Below, in pieces: positions 9,735-19,079 of a DNA stretch of 64,000 nt. The translations under genes were made by a program, and so were the position numbers. The DNA is from an uncultured Actinomycetes bacterium (GTDB taxonomy: Bacteria > Actinomycetota > Acidimicrobiia > Acidimicrobiales > RAAP-2): assembly GCA_903860745.1 (NCBI GenBank), contig CAIORQ010000092.1, forward strand, positions 1 to 64,000, in the 5' to 3' direction. The notes under the pieces were generated by a model that worked only from the letters and a program-made list of their open reading frames with translations, did no database searches and was not told the origin of the DNA. Each line of letters opens with the position of its first letter. The stretch's first letter is position 1.

Positions 9735-11110
9735 GCCGACCGCGCCTTCGCGTCGTCGGGCTCGGTCCCGGTGACGCGCGCTACGTGACCGCGTCGGCGG
9801 CCGCGGCGCTGCGCGGCGCGCGCGTCGCGCGGCTGCGCACGACGGTCTACCCCGCCGCGGCGGACTTCGACGTCCCCAGCTACGACGAGTGGTACGAGAG
9901 CGCGGCGTCCTTCGAGGAGCTCTACGAGCGGATCGTGGACGACCTGGTCGCCCTGACCCTGGCCTCGCCCGACGCCGAGGTGGTCTACGCCGTGCCGGGG
10001 TCGCCCGTGGTGGCCGAGCGCACCGTCGAACTGCTGCGCGAGCGCTCCGAGGTCGACGTGGTCGTCGAGCCCGCCGTGTCGGTGATCGACGTGGCCTGCG
10101 GCGCACTCGGCGTGGATCCGATGACCCGAGGGCTGCGCGTGGTCGACGCGCTGGGGTCCAGCGAACCCTTCCGGGGCCCCGGGCCCCTGTTGATCCTGCA
10201 GACCTACGCCCCCGAGGTGCTCGCCACGGTCGCCGACCGCCTCGCGCCCGCGACGCCGGTGCAGGTCCTGCACCACCTGGGGCTCGACGACGAACGCATC
10301 GTGCGCATGAGCGCGCGCGAACTCCCCGGTTTCGTCGACGCCGACCACCTGACCTCGCTCTACGTCGAGGGACTGCGCACCGCCGGCGAGGCGATGGACG
10401 ACCTGGTGAGCCTGGCGCACGAGCTGCGCGCACGCTGCCCCTGGGATCAGGAGCAGACCCACGCTTCGCTCACGCGCTACCTGGTCGAGGAGAGCTACGA
10501 GGCGCTCGACGCCCTCACGAACCTCGCGGCCATGGTCGAGGCGGGCGAGGAGGACGAGGTCCTCGTGGCCCACGCGGAGGAGGAGTTGGGCGACCTGCTC
10601 TTCCAGGTGGTCTTCCACGCGGAGCTGGGCGAGGAGGAGGGACGCTTCGACCTGGCCACCATCGCCGACGCCGAACGCTCGAAGCTGATCGGTCGTCACC
10701 CGCACGTGTTCTCCGACGTCGTGGTCGCCGACGCGCAGGACGTGGAGAGCCGTTGGGAGGGATGGAAGAAGGCGGAGAAGGGGCGCGAGAGCGTGCTCGA
10801 GGGCATCGCCTGGCAGCTCCCGTCGCTCTCGTTGCACGCCAAGCTCCTGCGCAAGGCCCGCAGCCTCGGCGTCGATTCGCCGGACGCCCCGGTCGACCTC
10901 GGGGACCTGGTGGCCATCGTCGAGTCGCCCGACACACCGGAGGCGACCCGGGCGGCGGCGACGCAGGGACTGCTGGGCGCACTCAGCGAGATCGGCGCGG
11001 CGAAGGGCTTCGACCTCGAGGCGATGCTGCGCGAACGGGTGCTGATCCTGCGCGACCAGATACTGGCTATCGAGGCCCGGCGCCGGGAGTCCGCGGAGGG
11101 CGCCGAGTAG
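9731..11110 (+). CDS. mazG: MazG nucleoside triphosphate pyrophosphohydrolase with N-terminal tetrapyrrole-methylase-like domain (YabN type)
   Basis: This is a two-domain house-cleaning enzyme. Residues about 5-215 resemble the SAM-dependent tetrapyrrole methylase fold (RVVGLGPGDARYVT, then YAVPGSPVVAERTVE). Residues about 225-450 are a MazG domain with CPWDQEQTHASLTRYLVEES (about 235) and EEELGDLLFQVVFHAEL plus KLIGRHPHVFSD, which carry the Mg-binding acidic residues. MazG hydrolyses non-canonical NTPs to NMP and pyrophosphate. The fused methylase-like domain is known from Bacillus YabN and its role is unclear. The GTG start overlaps the preceding stop by 3 nt (translational coupling). Confidence 0.92.
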   Translation: MSRPRLRVVGLGPGDARYVTASAAAALRGARVARLRTTVYPAAADFDVPSYDEWYESAASFEELYERIVDDLVALTLASPDAEVVYAVPGSPVVAERTVELLRERSEVDVVVEPAVSVIDVACGALGVDPMTRGLRVVDALGSSEPFRGPGPLLILQTYAPEVLATVADRLAPATPVQVLHHLGLDDERIVRMSARELPGFVDADHLTSLYVEGLRTAGEAMDDLVSLAHELRARCPWDQEQTHASLTRYLVEESYEALDALTNLAAMVEAGEEDEVLVAHAEEELGDLLFQVVFHAELGEEEGRFDLATIADAERSKLIGRHPHVFSDVVVADAQDVESRWEGWKKAEKGRESVLEGIAWQLPSLSLHAKLLRKARSLGVDSPDAPVDLGDLVAIVESPDTPEATRAAATQGLLGALSEIGAAKGFDLEAMLRERVLILRDQILAIEARRRESAEGAE

Positions 11111-11123
11111 CCTGAGAGCGTAG

Positions 11124-12869
<1,746 letters not shown>

Positions 12870-12873
<4 letters not shown>

Positions 12874-13352
12874 GCTTCCGCGAGGCGTCCGCCGAGGAGC
12901 TCACCGTGATCGAGTCCCTGGTGGGTCGACCCCTGCAGGGGCGCTGCGCAGTGGTGGTGCGTCGGCGAGACGGACGTCCGGTGGTGATCGAGAACGAGCC
13001 GCACCTTCGCGACGGCACGCCGATGCCCACCCTGTACTGGCTCGTCGACGCCGAACTCAACGACGCCGTGAGCCGTCTCGAGAGCGAGGGCGGGGTGCAC
13101 CGCTACGAGGACCTGGTCGATCCCGAGGAGCTGGCGCGCGCGCACGAGGACTACCGCCGCCGACGAGAGGCGGCGACGCTGCGCACCGACCTGGTGCAGG
13201 CCAGCGGCGGTGTCGGCGGGACGCGCGTGGGGGTCAAGTGCCTGCACGCCCATCTGGCCAACCACCTCGCCGGTCACCGCGACCCCGTCGGGGCACTGGT
13301 CGCCGCCGAGATCGGCGTGCCCGAAGTCGAGATCGTGGACGTCGGTGACTAG
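12870..13352 (+). CDS. DUF501 family protein
   Basis: A 160-residue protein of unknown function that recurs between the FtsB-like gene and Ppx/GppA in actinobacteria. Recognisable pieces are VIESLVGRPLQGRCAVVVRR, PMPTLYWLVDAELNDAVSRL and GTRVGVKCLHAHLANHLAGH. The last has conserved Cys and His residues that suggest a catalytic or metal site. The TTG start overlaps the preceding stop (TTGA). The ORF-track start at 12459 lies inside the upstream gene and is not supported. Its stop overlaps the start of the Ppx/GppA gene. Confidence 0.85.
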
Positions 13353-14259
13353 GGTCGCCGTCCTCGACTGCGGATCGAATTCGACGCGCCTCCTCATCTC
13401 CGACGCCGACGGGCGGACCCTGCGGCGGGAGATGCGCATCACGCGGCTGTCGGCCGGGGTGGACAAGTCGGGCAACTTGGCGCCCGACGCCCTGACGCGC
13501 AGCTACGACGTGCTCGCCCAGTACCGCGAGTACATGGACGCCCTCGGCGTGGAGCGCGGGATGCTGGTGGCGACCTCGGCGGTGCGCGACGCCGCCAACG
13601 GCGCCGAGTTCCTGGCCCGCGCCGCGCAGATAACCGGCGTGCCCGCGCGCCTACTGCGCGGCGAGGAGGAGGCGGCCTACTCCTACGCGGGCGCCACTCG
13701 CGGCCTCGCGCCCGATCCGCGACCCACGATGATCGTCGACATCGGCGGCGGTTCCACGGAGTTGGCCGTGGCCCTCGACGGGGTCGTCCACGGCTACTCC
13801 ATGCAACTGGGCTGCGTGCGCGTGACCGAACGGGCCCTGGGACCGGGGGTGGTCTCCGAGGGGTCGGCCGCCGCAGCGTCGGCGATGATCGCCGAGCAGC
13901 TGGACGCGGCCTTCGCCGCCGAACCGGCCTTCGCTGCGCTGGTGGGCCGGGTGCGTCTGGTGGGACTGGCCGGCACGGTGGCGACGCTGGCCCAACTCGA
14001 CGTGGGTCTCACCCACTACGACCGCGACGCGGTGCACCACCACCGGCTCAGTCGCGACGACGTGCGCCGCTGGCGGGACCGACTCGGGGCGATGACCCCC
14101 GCGCAGCGGCTCGGCGAGCCGGGCATGGTGCCGGGCCGCGAGGACGTGCTGGTGGCCGGTTTGTTCATCCTCGACGCGGTCATGGAGCGCTTCGGCGTCG
14201 ACGAGCTCCTGAGTTCCGAGGACGACATCCTCGACGGCGTCGCGGCGACGCTGGGCTGA
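13345..14259 (+). CDS. Ppx/GppA family exopolyphosphatase / pppGpp phosphohydrolase
   Basis: A 304-residue member of the ASKHA phosphatase superfamily, with VAVLDCGSNSTRLLI (phosphate 1), TSAVRDAAN, LLRGEEEAAYSYAG, DIGGGSTELAV (about 131, phosphate 2) and VGLAGTVATLA. It has only the two N-terminal actin-like domains and no C-terminal HD or helical extension. This is the short form common in actinobacteria, where such enzymes hydrolyse polyphosphate or release phosphate from pppGpp. The GTG start overlaps the DUF501 stop by 8 nt, and the ORF-track start at 13210 is inside DUF501. Confidence 0.9.
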   Translation: MTRVAVLDCGSNSTRLLISDADGRTLRREMRITRLSAGVDKSGNLAPDALTRSYDVLAQYREYMDALGVERGMLVATSAVRDAANGAEFLARAAQITGVPARLLRGEEEAAYSYAGATRGLAPDPRPTMIVDIGGGSTELAVALDGVVHGYSMQLGCVRVTERALGPGVVSEGSAAAASAMIAEQLDAAFAAEPAFAALVGRVRLVGLAGTVATLAQLDVGLTHYDRDAVHHHRLSRDDVRRWRDRLGAMTPAQRLGEPGMVPGREDVLVAGLFILDAVMERFGVDELLSSEDDILDGVAATLG

Positions 14260-14310
14260 CGTGCGCGAGCCGGTGCGCACCTGCCACGATGGAGGGGTGA
14301 GAAAGCGTCC

Positions 14311-14940
14311 ATGGTGAGTTCCCGGGGCATCGCCGCATCGCCGATCAACCTGCACGGACGCCGGGTGGTCCTGCGGACGCTGAACGACGCCGACTACGAG
14401 GGCTGGGTCGAGGTGCGCCGCCGCTGCCACGACTGGCTGGTCAAGTGGGAGCCCCGGTCGGTGCACGCCGCTCACCTGGCCGAGGACGAGCGCAGCTTCA
14501 CGAGCCGTTGCGCGATCCGCGAGCGCGAGCGACAGATGGGCACCGGTTTCGGCTTCGGGATCTTCTTCGAAGGTCGCTTCGTGGGTGAGATCACCCTCTC
14601 GTCCATCCAGCGCGGACCGCTGCAGTCGGCCTACGTGGGCTACTGGATCGACGAGGCGGTGGCCGGGCAGGGCCTGATGCCCGAGTCGGTGGTCACGGTG
14701 CTGCAGTACGCCTTCGACTCCCTGCGCCTGCACCGGGTGGAGATCAACATCATCCCGCGGAACGCCGCCTCGCGACGGGTCGTGGAGAAGCTGGGCCTGC
14801 GCTTCGAGGGCATCGCCGAGCGGTACCTGGAGATCGACGGCGCCTGGGAGGACCACGCGCGCTACGCCATCACCTCCGAGGAGTGGGCCGATCGCGCTCC
14901 CCAGCTGGTCGCCGACTGGCTCCTGCCGCGCAACGACTGA
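14311..14940 (+). CDS. GNAT acetyltransferase, RimJ/RimL-like
   Basis: A 209-residue N-acetyltransferase similar to the ribosomal-protein alanine acetyltransferases. Typical pieces are GRRVVLRTLNDADYEGWVEV at the N-terminus, FVGEITLSSIQRGPLQSAYV, a YWIDEAVAGQGLMPESV acetyl-CoA-binding region, and HRVEINIIPRNAASRRVVEK with LGLRFEGIAERYLEIDG. The target could be a ribosomal protein N-terminus or another amine. The ATG is preceded by GGAGGGG about 18 nt away, which is not well placed. It is convergent with the minus-strand glycosyltransferase, one base after its stop. Confidence 0.88.
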   Translation: MVSSRGIAASPINLHGRRVVLRTLNDADYEGWVEVRRRCHDWLVKWEPRSVHAAHLAEDERSFTSRCAIRERERQMGTGFGFGIFFEGRFVGEITLSSIQRGPLQSAYVGYWIDEAVAGQGLMPESVVTVLQYAFDSLRLHRVEINIIPRNAASRRVVEKLGLRFEGIAERYLEIDGAWEDHARYAITSEEWADRAPQLVADWLLPRND

Positions 14941-15876
14941 TCAGACCGCTTCGAGTTCGCGACCGCGCAGCTCCTCGAGCGAGGCGGTGCGCACGGTTCC
15001 CCCGAGCGACTCGCCGATTCCGATGGCGTTGACCGCCGCGTCGCGCGCCACCACGACCAGGGCCTCGTCGCGCCCGCGCGCCACCACGAGGCCGGCCGAG
15101 CGGGTCTCGATCGCCGCGCGGCGTACCGCGGCGAGGTCGACGGCGGGGTCCACCTCGACCACGGGGCAGCGGTGCTGGGTGCGCGGGACGCTGCGCACGT
15201 CGTGGAAGAGCTGGGTCTTGGCGCTGGCGAAGTGGACCGTCGAGCCGCCGATGTCCTCCCAGGTCACCGCCACCGGTTCGACGCGCAGGCCGAGCTGTAG
15301 GGCCAGGTAGAAGAGTTCGACGTCGTAGGTGAAGCCGTTGACCAGGCCCAACAGGCCCAGCAGACGGCCCGGCGCGAGTCGAAAGCCCTTGCAGCCGCAC
15401 TGCGTGTCGCGCACGGTCGTCCTGGTGTAGTGGTGCACCAGGAGGTGGAAGGCCGAGCCCGCGAGGGTGCGCGCGAGGGAGTCGTAGCGGATGTGTCCGC
15501 TGACCGCCCGCGACCCCGGGGCCATGTCGGCGCGGCCGAGGGCCTCGAGGATGTCCGGGAAGTGGCGGGGGTCGATGGACATGTCGGCGTCGGCGACGAT
15601 CACCCGCTCGGAGCGCGCGTGCGCGAGGCCGGTGCGCACCGCGGTCCCCTTGCCCATGTTGTGGGGGTGCTGGACCAGTCGGAAGTGGGGCAGGTGACCG
15701 AAGGTCTGGTGGGCGACGCGCAGCGTGTCGTCGTGCGACCCGTCGTCGACCATCACGATCTCGGTCGTCTCGGTCCCCAGGAGCTCGAGGGTGGGCCGCA
15801 GACGTTCGAAGCCGGCCGCGAGGCGCGTCGCCTCGTTGAAGGCCGGGATCACCAGGGACTGCGCGGTCGTCACCAT
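14941..15876 (-). CDS. Family 2 glycosyltransferase, polyprenyl-phosphate glycosyltransferase-like, with C-terminal extension
   Basis: Residues about 6-235 form a GT-A domain like dolichyl/polyprenyl-phosphate glucosyltransferases: SLVIPAFNEATRLAAGFERL, VDDGSHDDTL, HNMGKGTAVRTGLAHA, the DxD-type VADADMSID, and DTQCGCKGFRLAPGRLL. It would move a sugar from a nucleotide donor to a lipid carrier on the cytoplasmic face. No membrane segments are present. The last 75 residues (from HRCPVVEVDP) lie outside the GT fold and look like a small alpha/beta module that I cannot name. The ATG is 3 nt after the NlpC/P60 stop, so the two genes form an operon. Confidence 0.85.
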   Translation of the reverse strand: MVTTAQSLVIPAFNEATRLAAGFERLRPTLELLGTETTEIVMVDDGSHDDTLRVAHQTFGHLPHFRLVQHPHNMGKGTAVRTGLAHARSERVIVADADMSIDPRHFPDILEALGRADMAPGSRAVSGHIRYDSLARTLAGSAFHLLVHHYTRTTVRDTQCGCKGFRLAPGRLLGLLGLVNGFTYDVELFYLALQLGLRVEPVAVTWEDIGGSTVHFASAKTQLFHDVRSVPRTQHRCPVVEVDPAVDLAAVRRAAIETRSAGLVVARGRDEALVVVARDAAVNAIGIGESLGGTVRTASLEELRGRELEAV

Positions 15877-15879
15877 GGC

Positions 15880-17073
15880 CTAGGGTCGAGCCGCGCCGAT
15901 GAGTCCACCCGTGAAGAGGGGTGCGAGGCTGATGTTGGTGCCGGTGTAGGCCGCGGCGATGATGGTGTTGGTGCCCCAGGGGCCCGAGCCCACGTACATC
16001 ACGACGTGATCGACCGCGCTGTCGCCGTCGAGGTTGTAGTAGTAGAGCAGGTCGCCGGGTCGCAGCTGGGTCAGGGGGACGTGGGGCAGGCTGGCCCACT
16101 GGTCCTCGGTGGTCCTCGGGATGGTGAAGCCCACCTTGCCCCAGGCCCACTGCACCAGACCCGAGCAGTCGAAGCCCACCCCGGGGGTCTCGCCGCCCCA
16201 GACGTAGGGCACGCCCTCCTGCTTCTCGGCCCAGGCGACGGCCGCCTCGCCCTGGGCGCTGCCGGCGGGCGAACCCGACACCTCGTTCGTCGGGGTCGGC
16301 GGGGGGGTGTTGGCGGCGATGGCGGCGAGCACCTCGTTGGCGGCGGGTTGTCCACCCACCTCCGATGCCGCGGCGATGGCCGAGGACTCCGCGGCGGTGT
16401 CGCGCACCCGGGCCGCGGCGGCGCCGGCGGCCACCTCGTAGGCGATGATCTCGCTGCGCAGGTTCGCGGTGACCTGGTCGAGGGTGGAGCGCGTCTGGTC
16501 GGCCGCCGCGATGTTCTGCGACAGCAGGGCCTGCAGGTCCAGGGTCTCGGCGTTGGCGGTGGCGTGCTCGCTCGAGAGCTGGGCGATCTCGGCGAAGAGC
16601 TTGGTGCGTTGGTGGTTGAGCCGGTCGCGCAGGCCGGTGAGGTTGCCCACCACCAGGCGTTCGAAGACCTGGCGCTCGTCGTTCGCGCCCACGTTCTGGT
16701 TGAACAGGGCGATGACCTGGTCGTTGGTGGTGCCGTAGACGTAGGCGCGCACGACGGCGCGCACCATGTGACGGGTGGTGCGATCGACCAGGACCTGTTC
16801 GGCCCGCTCCTCGGCCTGGAGGGTGAGGATGTTGGCGGTCAGCGTCGCCAGCTGGGCCTTCTCGGCGTCGTAGCGGTTGGCGGTGACCTCGCTGGACTTC
16901 TCCTGGCTGGCCAATTGGGCCGACAGCCGGGCGATCTCCGCCTTGGTCTGCGCGATGGTCTGGGCGCCGCTGCCGGACTGGTCGAGGGGCACCAGGGTGC
17001 CCACCACGACGAGGGCGGCGCTCGCGAGGAGCGCGGCCAAGGGAGTCGTGCCCCGACGACGCACGGATTTCAT
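15880..17073 (-). CDS. Secreted NlpC/P60 peptidoglycan endopeptidase with N-terminal coiled coil
   Basis: A 397-residue protein. It has a signal peptide or anchor (LAALLASAALVVVGTLVPL), a long coiled coil (about 45-230, QTKAEIARLSAQLASQEKSS), a linker, and a C-terminal NlpC/P60 domain (about 285-397). The domain shows the catalytic cysteine in VGFDCSGLVQWAWGKVGF, the histidine in DHVVMYVG, and RPGDLLYYY. Such RipA-like hydrolases cut stem peptides during cell division, and the coiled coil often keeps them inactive until contact with partners. The ATG at 17073 is 6 nt after TAGCAT, fitting a leaderless start better than the GTG at 17076. Confidence 0.9.
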   Translation of the reverse strand: MKSVRRRGTTPLAALLASAALVVVGTLVPLDQSGSGAQTIAQTKAEIARLSAQLASQEKSSEVTANRYDAEKAQLATLTANILTLQAEERAEQVLVDRTTRHMVRAVVRAYVYGTTNDQVIALFNQNVGANDERQVFERLVVGNLTGLRDRLNHQRTKLFAEIAQLSSEHATANAETLDLQALLSQNIAAADQTRSTLDQVTANLRSEIIAYEVAAGAAAARVRDTAAESSAIAAASEVGGQPAANEVLAAIAANTPPPTPTNEVSGSPAGSAQGEAAVAWAEKQEGVPYVWGGETPGVGFDCSGLVQWAWGKVGFTIPRTTEDQWASLPHVPLTQLRPGDLLYYYNLDGDSAVDHVVMYVGSGPWGTNTIIAAAYTGTNISLAPLFTGGLIGAARP

Positions 17074-17079
17074 CACCCA

Positions 17080-17085
17080 ATGCTA
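17080..17085 (-). promoter_or_regulatory. -10 box of a leaderless promoter (NlpC/P60 gene)
   Basis: On the minus strand TAGCAT is followed by 6 nt and the ATG at 17073. Confidence 0.55.
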
Positions 17086-17133
17086 CCGGGACCCCTCACA
17101 CGGACCGAATGATGCGGCGGCGAATCGATGGGT

Positions 17134-17139
17134 TAGCGT
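17134..17139 (+). promoter_or_regulatory. Possible -10 box for the tRNA gene
   Basis: TAGCGT lies 15 nt upstream of the mature tRNA 5' end. No clear -35 box was found. Confidence 0.35.
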
Positions 17140-17154
17140 TGTGTCGCCGCGCGT

Positions 17155-17228
17155 GGGGGCGTAGCCCAATTGGCAGAGGCAGGGCGCTTAAACCGCCTCC
17201 AGTGAGGGTTCGAATCCCTCCGCCCCTA
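17155..17228 (+). tRNA. tRNA with UAA anticodon (tRNA-Leu by codon), class I short variable loop
   Basis: A 74-nt cloverleaf can be drawn by hand. Acceptor GGGGGCG pairs with CGCCCCT (pair 1-72 is G-U). D-arm GCC pairs with GGC, with loop motif AATTGGCAGA. Anticodon stem GGGCG pairs with CGCCT around loop CTTAAAC. Variable loop is CCAGT. T-stem GAGGG pairs with CCCTC around TTCGAAT. Discriminator is A, and CCA is not encoded. The anticodon TAA decodes UUA leucine codons, yet bacterial tRNA-Leu normally has a long (class II) variable arm, and this one has five bases. The charged amino acid is therefore inferred only from the anticodon. Confidence 0.88.
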
Positions 17229-17240
17229 CGCCGCGCGGCG
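17229..17240 (+). terminator. GC hairpin after the tRNA (weak)
   Basis: CGCCGCGCGGCG is a perfect 12-nt palindrome directly after the tRNA (the run begins at the base following the discriminator). It has no T-tract, so a terminator role is only possible. Confidence 0.25.
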
Positions 17241-17375
17241 GGGACACGATTCATAGGAACTTCTTAAGCACGCGGGGTGCCGCGTGGCATGATGTCGGAC
17301 GAGACGGGCACGGGCGAATCGGTTTCGCGCGCGTCGCCGGGCGACCAAGCGTCCGGGGAGCGATGAGGGGGCAGC

Positions 17376-18149
17376 GTGAGCGAGCGAGGGGTCGTGCCCG
17401 AGGGGGCGCCGTGTTGGATCGACCTGTGGACCAGTGACGTCGAGGGGAGCCGGCGCTTCTACTGCGAACTCTTCGGCTGGCGGGCGGAGCAGCCCAGCGA
17501 GGAGTTCGGCGGATACTTCATGTTCACCCGCGACGGCGCGCCGGTGGCCGGGGGCATGGGCGACATGGGGGGCGTCCCCGCCAACGACACCTGGAAGATC
17601 TACCTGGCCACCTCCGACATCGCGGGCGTGGTGGCGCGCGGCGAGAGCCGCGGGGCGACCTTCATGTTCCCGCCGGCGCCCGTGGCCGACATGGGACTGC
17701 AGACGGTCTTCACCGACGCGACCGGGGCGGTGACGGGGGCGTGGCAGGCCGGGAGCTTTCGCGGCTTCACGACCCTGGATGAACCCGGGACGCCGTGCTG
17801 GTTCGAGCTCTTCGCTCGCGATTTCCACGCGGCGCGGGACTTCTATGAGCACACCTTCGCGCTCGAAGCCCGGATGATGGGCGACACGGACGACTTCCGC
17901 TACGCCACCTTGAGCGCCGGCGGGCATGACGTGGCCGGTGTGTTCGACGCCGCGACGCGCCTCGAGGGCGCGGAGCCGCACTGGATCGTCTACTGGCAGG
18001 TCTACGACGTCGCCGCGGCCGTCGAGCGAGTGCGCGAACTGGGCGGACGGGTCCTCGAGGGACCCTTCGACTCGCCCTACGGCGTCATCGCGACCGTGAC
18101 CGATACCGCGGGGGCGCGCTTTCGACTGCGCGGTTCGCCCGTGGCCTGA
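17376..18149 (+). CDS. VOC family protein with two glyoxalase-like domains
   Basis: A 257-residue protein made of two vicinal-oxygen-chelate modules. The first (about 5-120) starts PCWIDLWTSDVEGSRRFYCE and the second (about 130-255) starts PCWFELFARDFHAARDFYEH. Each shows the beta-alpha-beta pattern ending in a metal-ligand region (FTDATGAV; VTDTAGARF). Members include glyoxalases, dioxygenases and antibiotic-binding proteins, and this two-module layout is common in actinobacterial proteins of unknown substrate. The GTG start has AGGGGGC just upstream. The gene lies alone after the tRNA. Confidence 0.88.
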   Translation: MSERGVVPEGAPCWIDLWTSDVEGSRRFYCELFGWRAEQPSEEFGGYFMFTRDGAPVAGGMGDMGGVPANDTWKIYLATSDIAGVVARGESRGATFMFPPAPVADMGLQTVFTDATGAVTGAWQAGSFRGFTTLDEPGTPCWFELFARDFHAARDFYEHTFALEARMMGDTDDFRYATLSAGGHDVAGVFDAATRLEGAEPHWIVYWQVYDVAAAVERVRELGGRVLEGPFDSPYGVIATVTDTAGARFRLRGSPVA

Positions 18150-18947
18150 TCACAGGTCGAGGGTCAGCGACACCGGGCAGTGGTCCGAGCCCAGCAGGTC
18201 CGGGTGTATCTCGGCGGCGGTCACGCGGCCCGCCAGGTCGGCCGACACCAAGAAGTAGTCGATGCGCCATCCGACGTTGCGCTCGCGCGCGCCCGAGCGG
18301 TTCGACCACCAGGTGTAGTGGCCGCTCCCCGGGGTGAACATGCGGAAGCTGTCGACGAATCCCGCGTCGAGCAACTCGCCGAAGCGGCTGCGCTCCTCGG
18401 TGGTGTAGCCCGCCTTGCCCTCGTTGGCCTTGGGGTTGGCCAGGTCGTCGGGGGTGTGCGCGACGTTGAGGTCGCCGCAGACCGCCACGGGCTTGGTCTT
18501 GTTGAGCTTCTTGAGGTAGGCGAGGAAGGCGGGGTCCCAGTGCTGGTGTCGCAGCCCGAGGCGGCCGAGGTCGCCCTTGGCGTTGGGGGTGTACACGTTG
18601 ACCAGGAAGAAGTCCGGGTACTCCGCGGTGATGGTGCGTCCCTCGTCGTTGGGGTTGCCGAAGGCGTCGAGCGCCAGGTCGTACTTCTTCACCAGCGTCG
18701 CGGGCAGGCCGGTGGTGACGCGCAGGGGGGAGGGCTTGGTCAGCAGGGCGGTGCCCGAGTAGCCCTTCTTCGCCGCCGGGTGCCAGTACTCCTCGTAGCC
18801 GTCGACCTGGTGGGTGCTCTCGTGCTGCTCGGCCTTGACCTCCTGGAGGCAGATCACGTCGGGCGACAGACTGGCGACGAAGGGGTCGAAGAGCCCCTTA
18901 CGCTGCACGGCACGGATTCCGTTGATGTTCCACGACACGAGGCGCAT
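18150..18947 (-). CDS. xth: Exodeoxyribonuclease III
   Basis: An AP endonuclease and 3'-5' exonuclease of base-excision repair, 265 residues. It shows MRLVSWNINGIRAV at the N-terminus, DVICLQEVKAEQ (metal-binding Glu), FLVNVYTPNA, VAVCGDLNVAHTP (catalytic Asp/Asn), GWRIDYFLVS and GSDHCPVSLTLDL (Asp-His pair). The ORF-track start at 19670 is far too early. The ATG at 18947 begins the family sequence and is 5 nt after TACCAT, so it is a leaderless start. Confidence 0.96.
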   Translation of the reverse strand: MRLVSWNINGIRAVQRKGLFDPFVASLSPDVICLQEVKAEQHESTHQVDGYEEYWHPAAKKGYSGTALLTKPSPLRVTTGLPATLVKKYDLALDAFGNPNDEGRTITAEYPDFFLVNVYTPNAKGDLGRLGLRHQHWDPAFLAYLKKLNKTKPVAVCGDLNVAHTPDDLANPKANEGKAGYTTEERSRFGELLDAGFVDSFRMFTPGSGHYTWWSNRSGARERNVGWRIDYFLVSADLAGRVTAAEIHPDLLGSDHCPVSLTLDL

Positions 18948-18952
18948 ACGCC

Positions 18953-18958
18953 ATGGTA
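18953..18958 (-). promoter_or_regulatory. -10 box of a leaderless promoter (xth)
   Basis: TACCAT on the minus strand, 5 nt before the ATG at 18947. Confidence 0.5.
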
Positions 18959-19066
18959 GCGACCGCCGTCCGGACCAACGCCGCGCCCCTCGGGTCAGAA
19001 TCGGCCCGATCAGGGGGAATCGACCTTCCTGAGAGGCGGGCCGTTCGAGGGAGTGCGAATCTTTAG

Positions 19067-19072
19067 TAGCGT
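19067..19072 (+). promoter_or_regulatory. -10 box of a leaderless promoter (Thr-tailed membrane protein)
   Basis: TAGCGT is followed by 7 nt and GTG 19080. This supports 19080 over the ORF-track start at 19053. Confidence 0.5.
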
Positions 19073-19079
19073 TGCCTCC

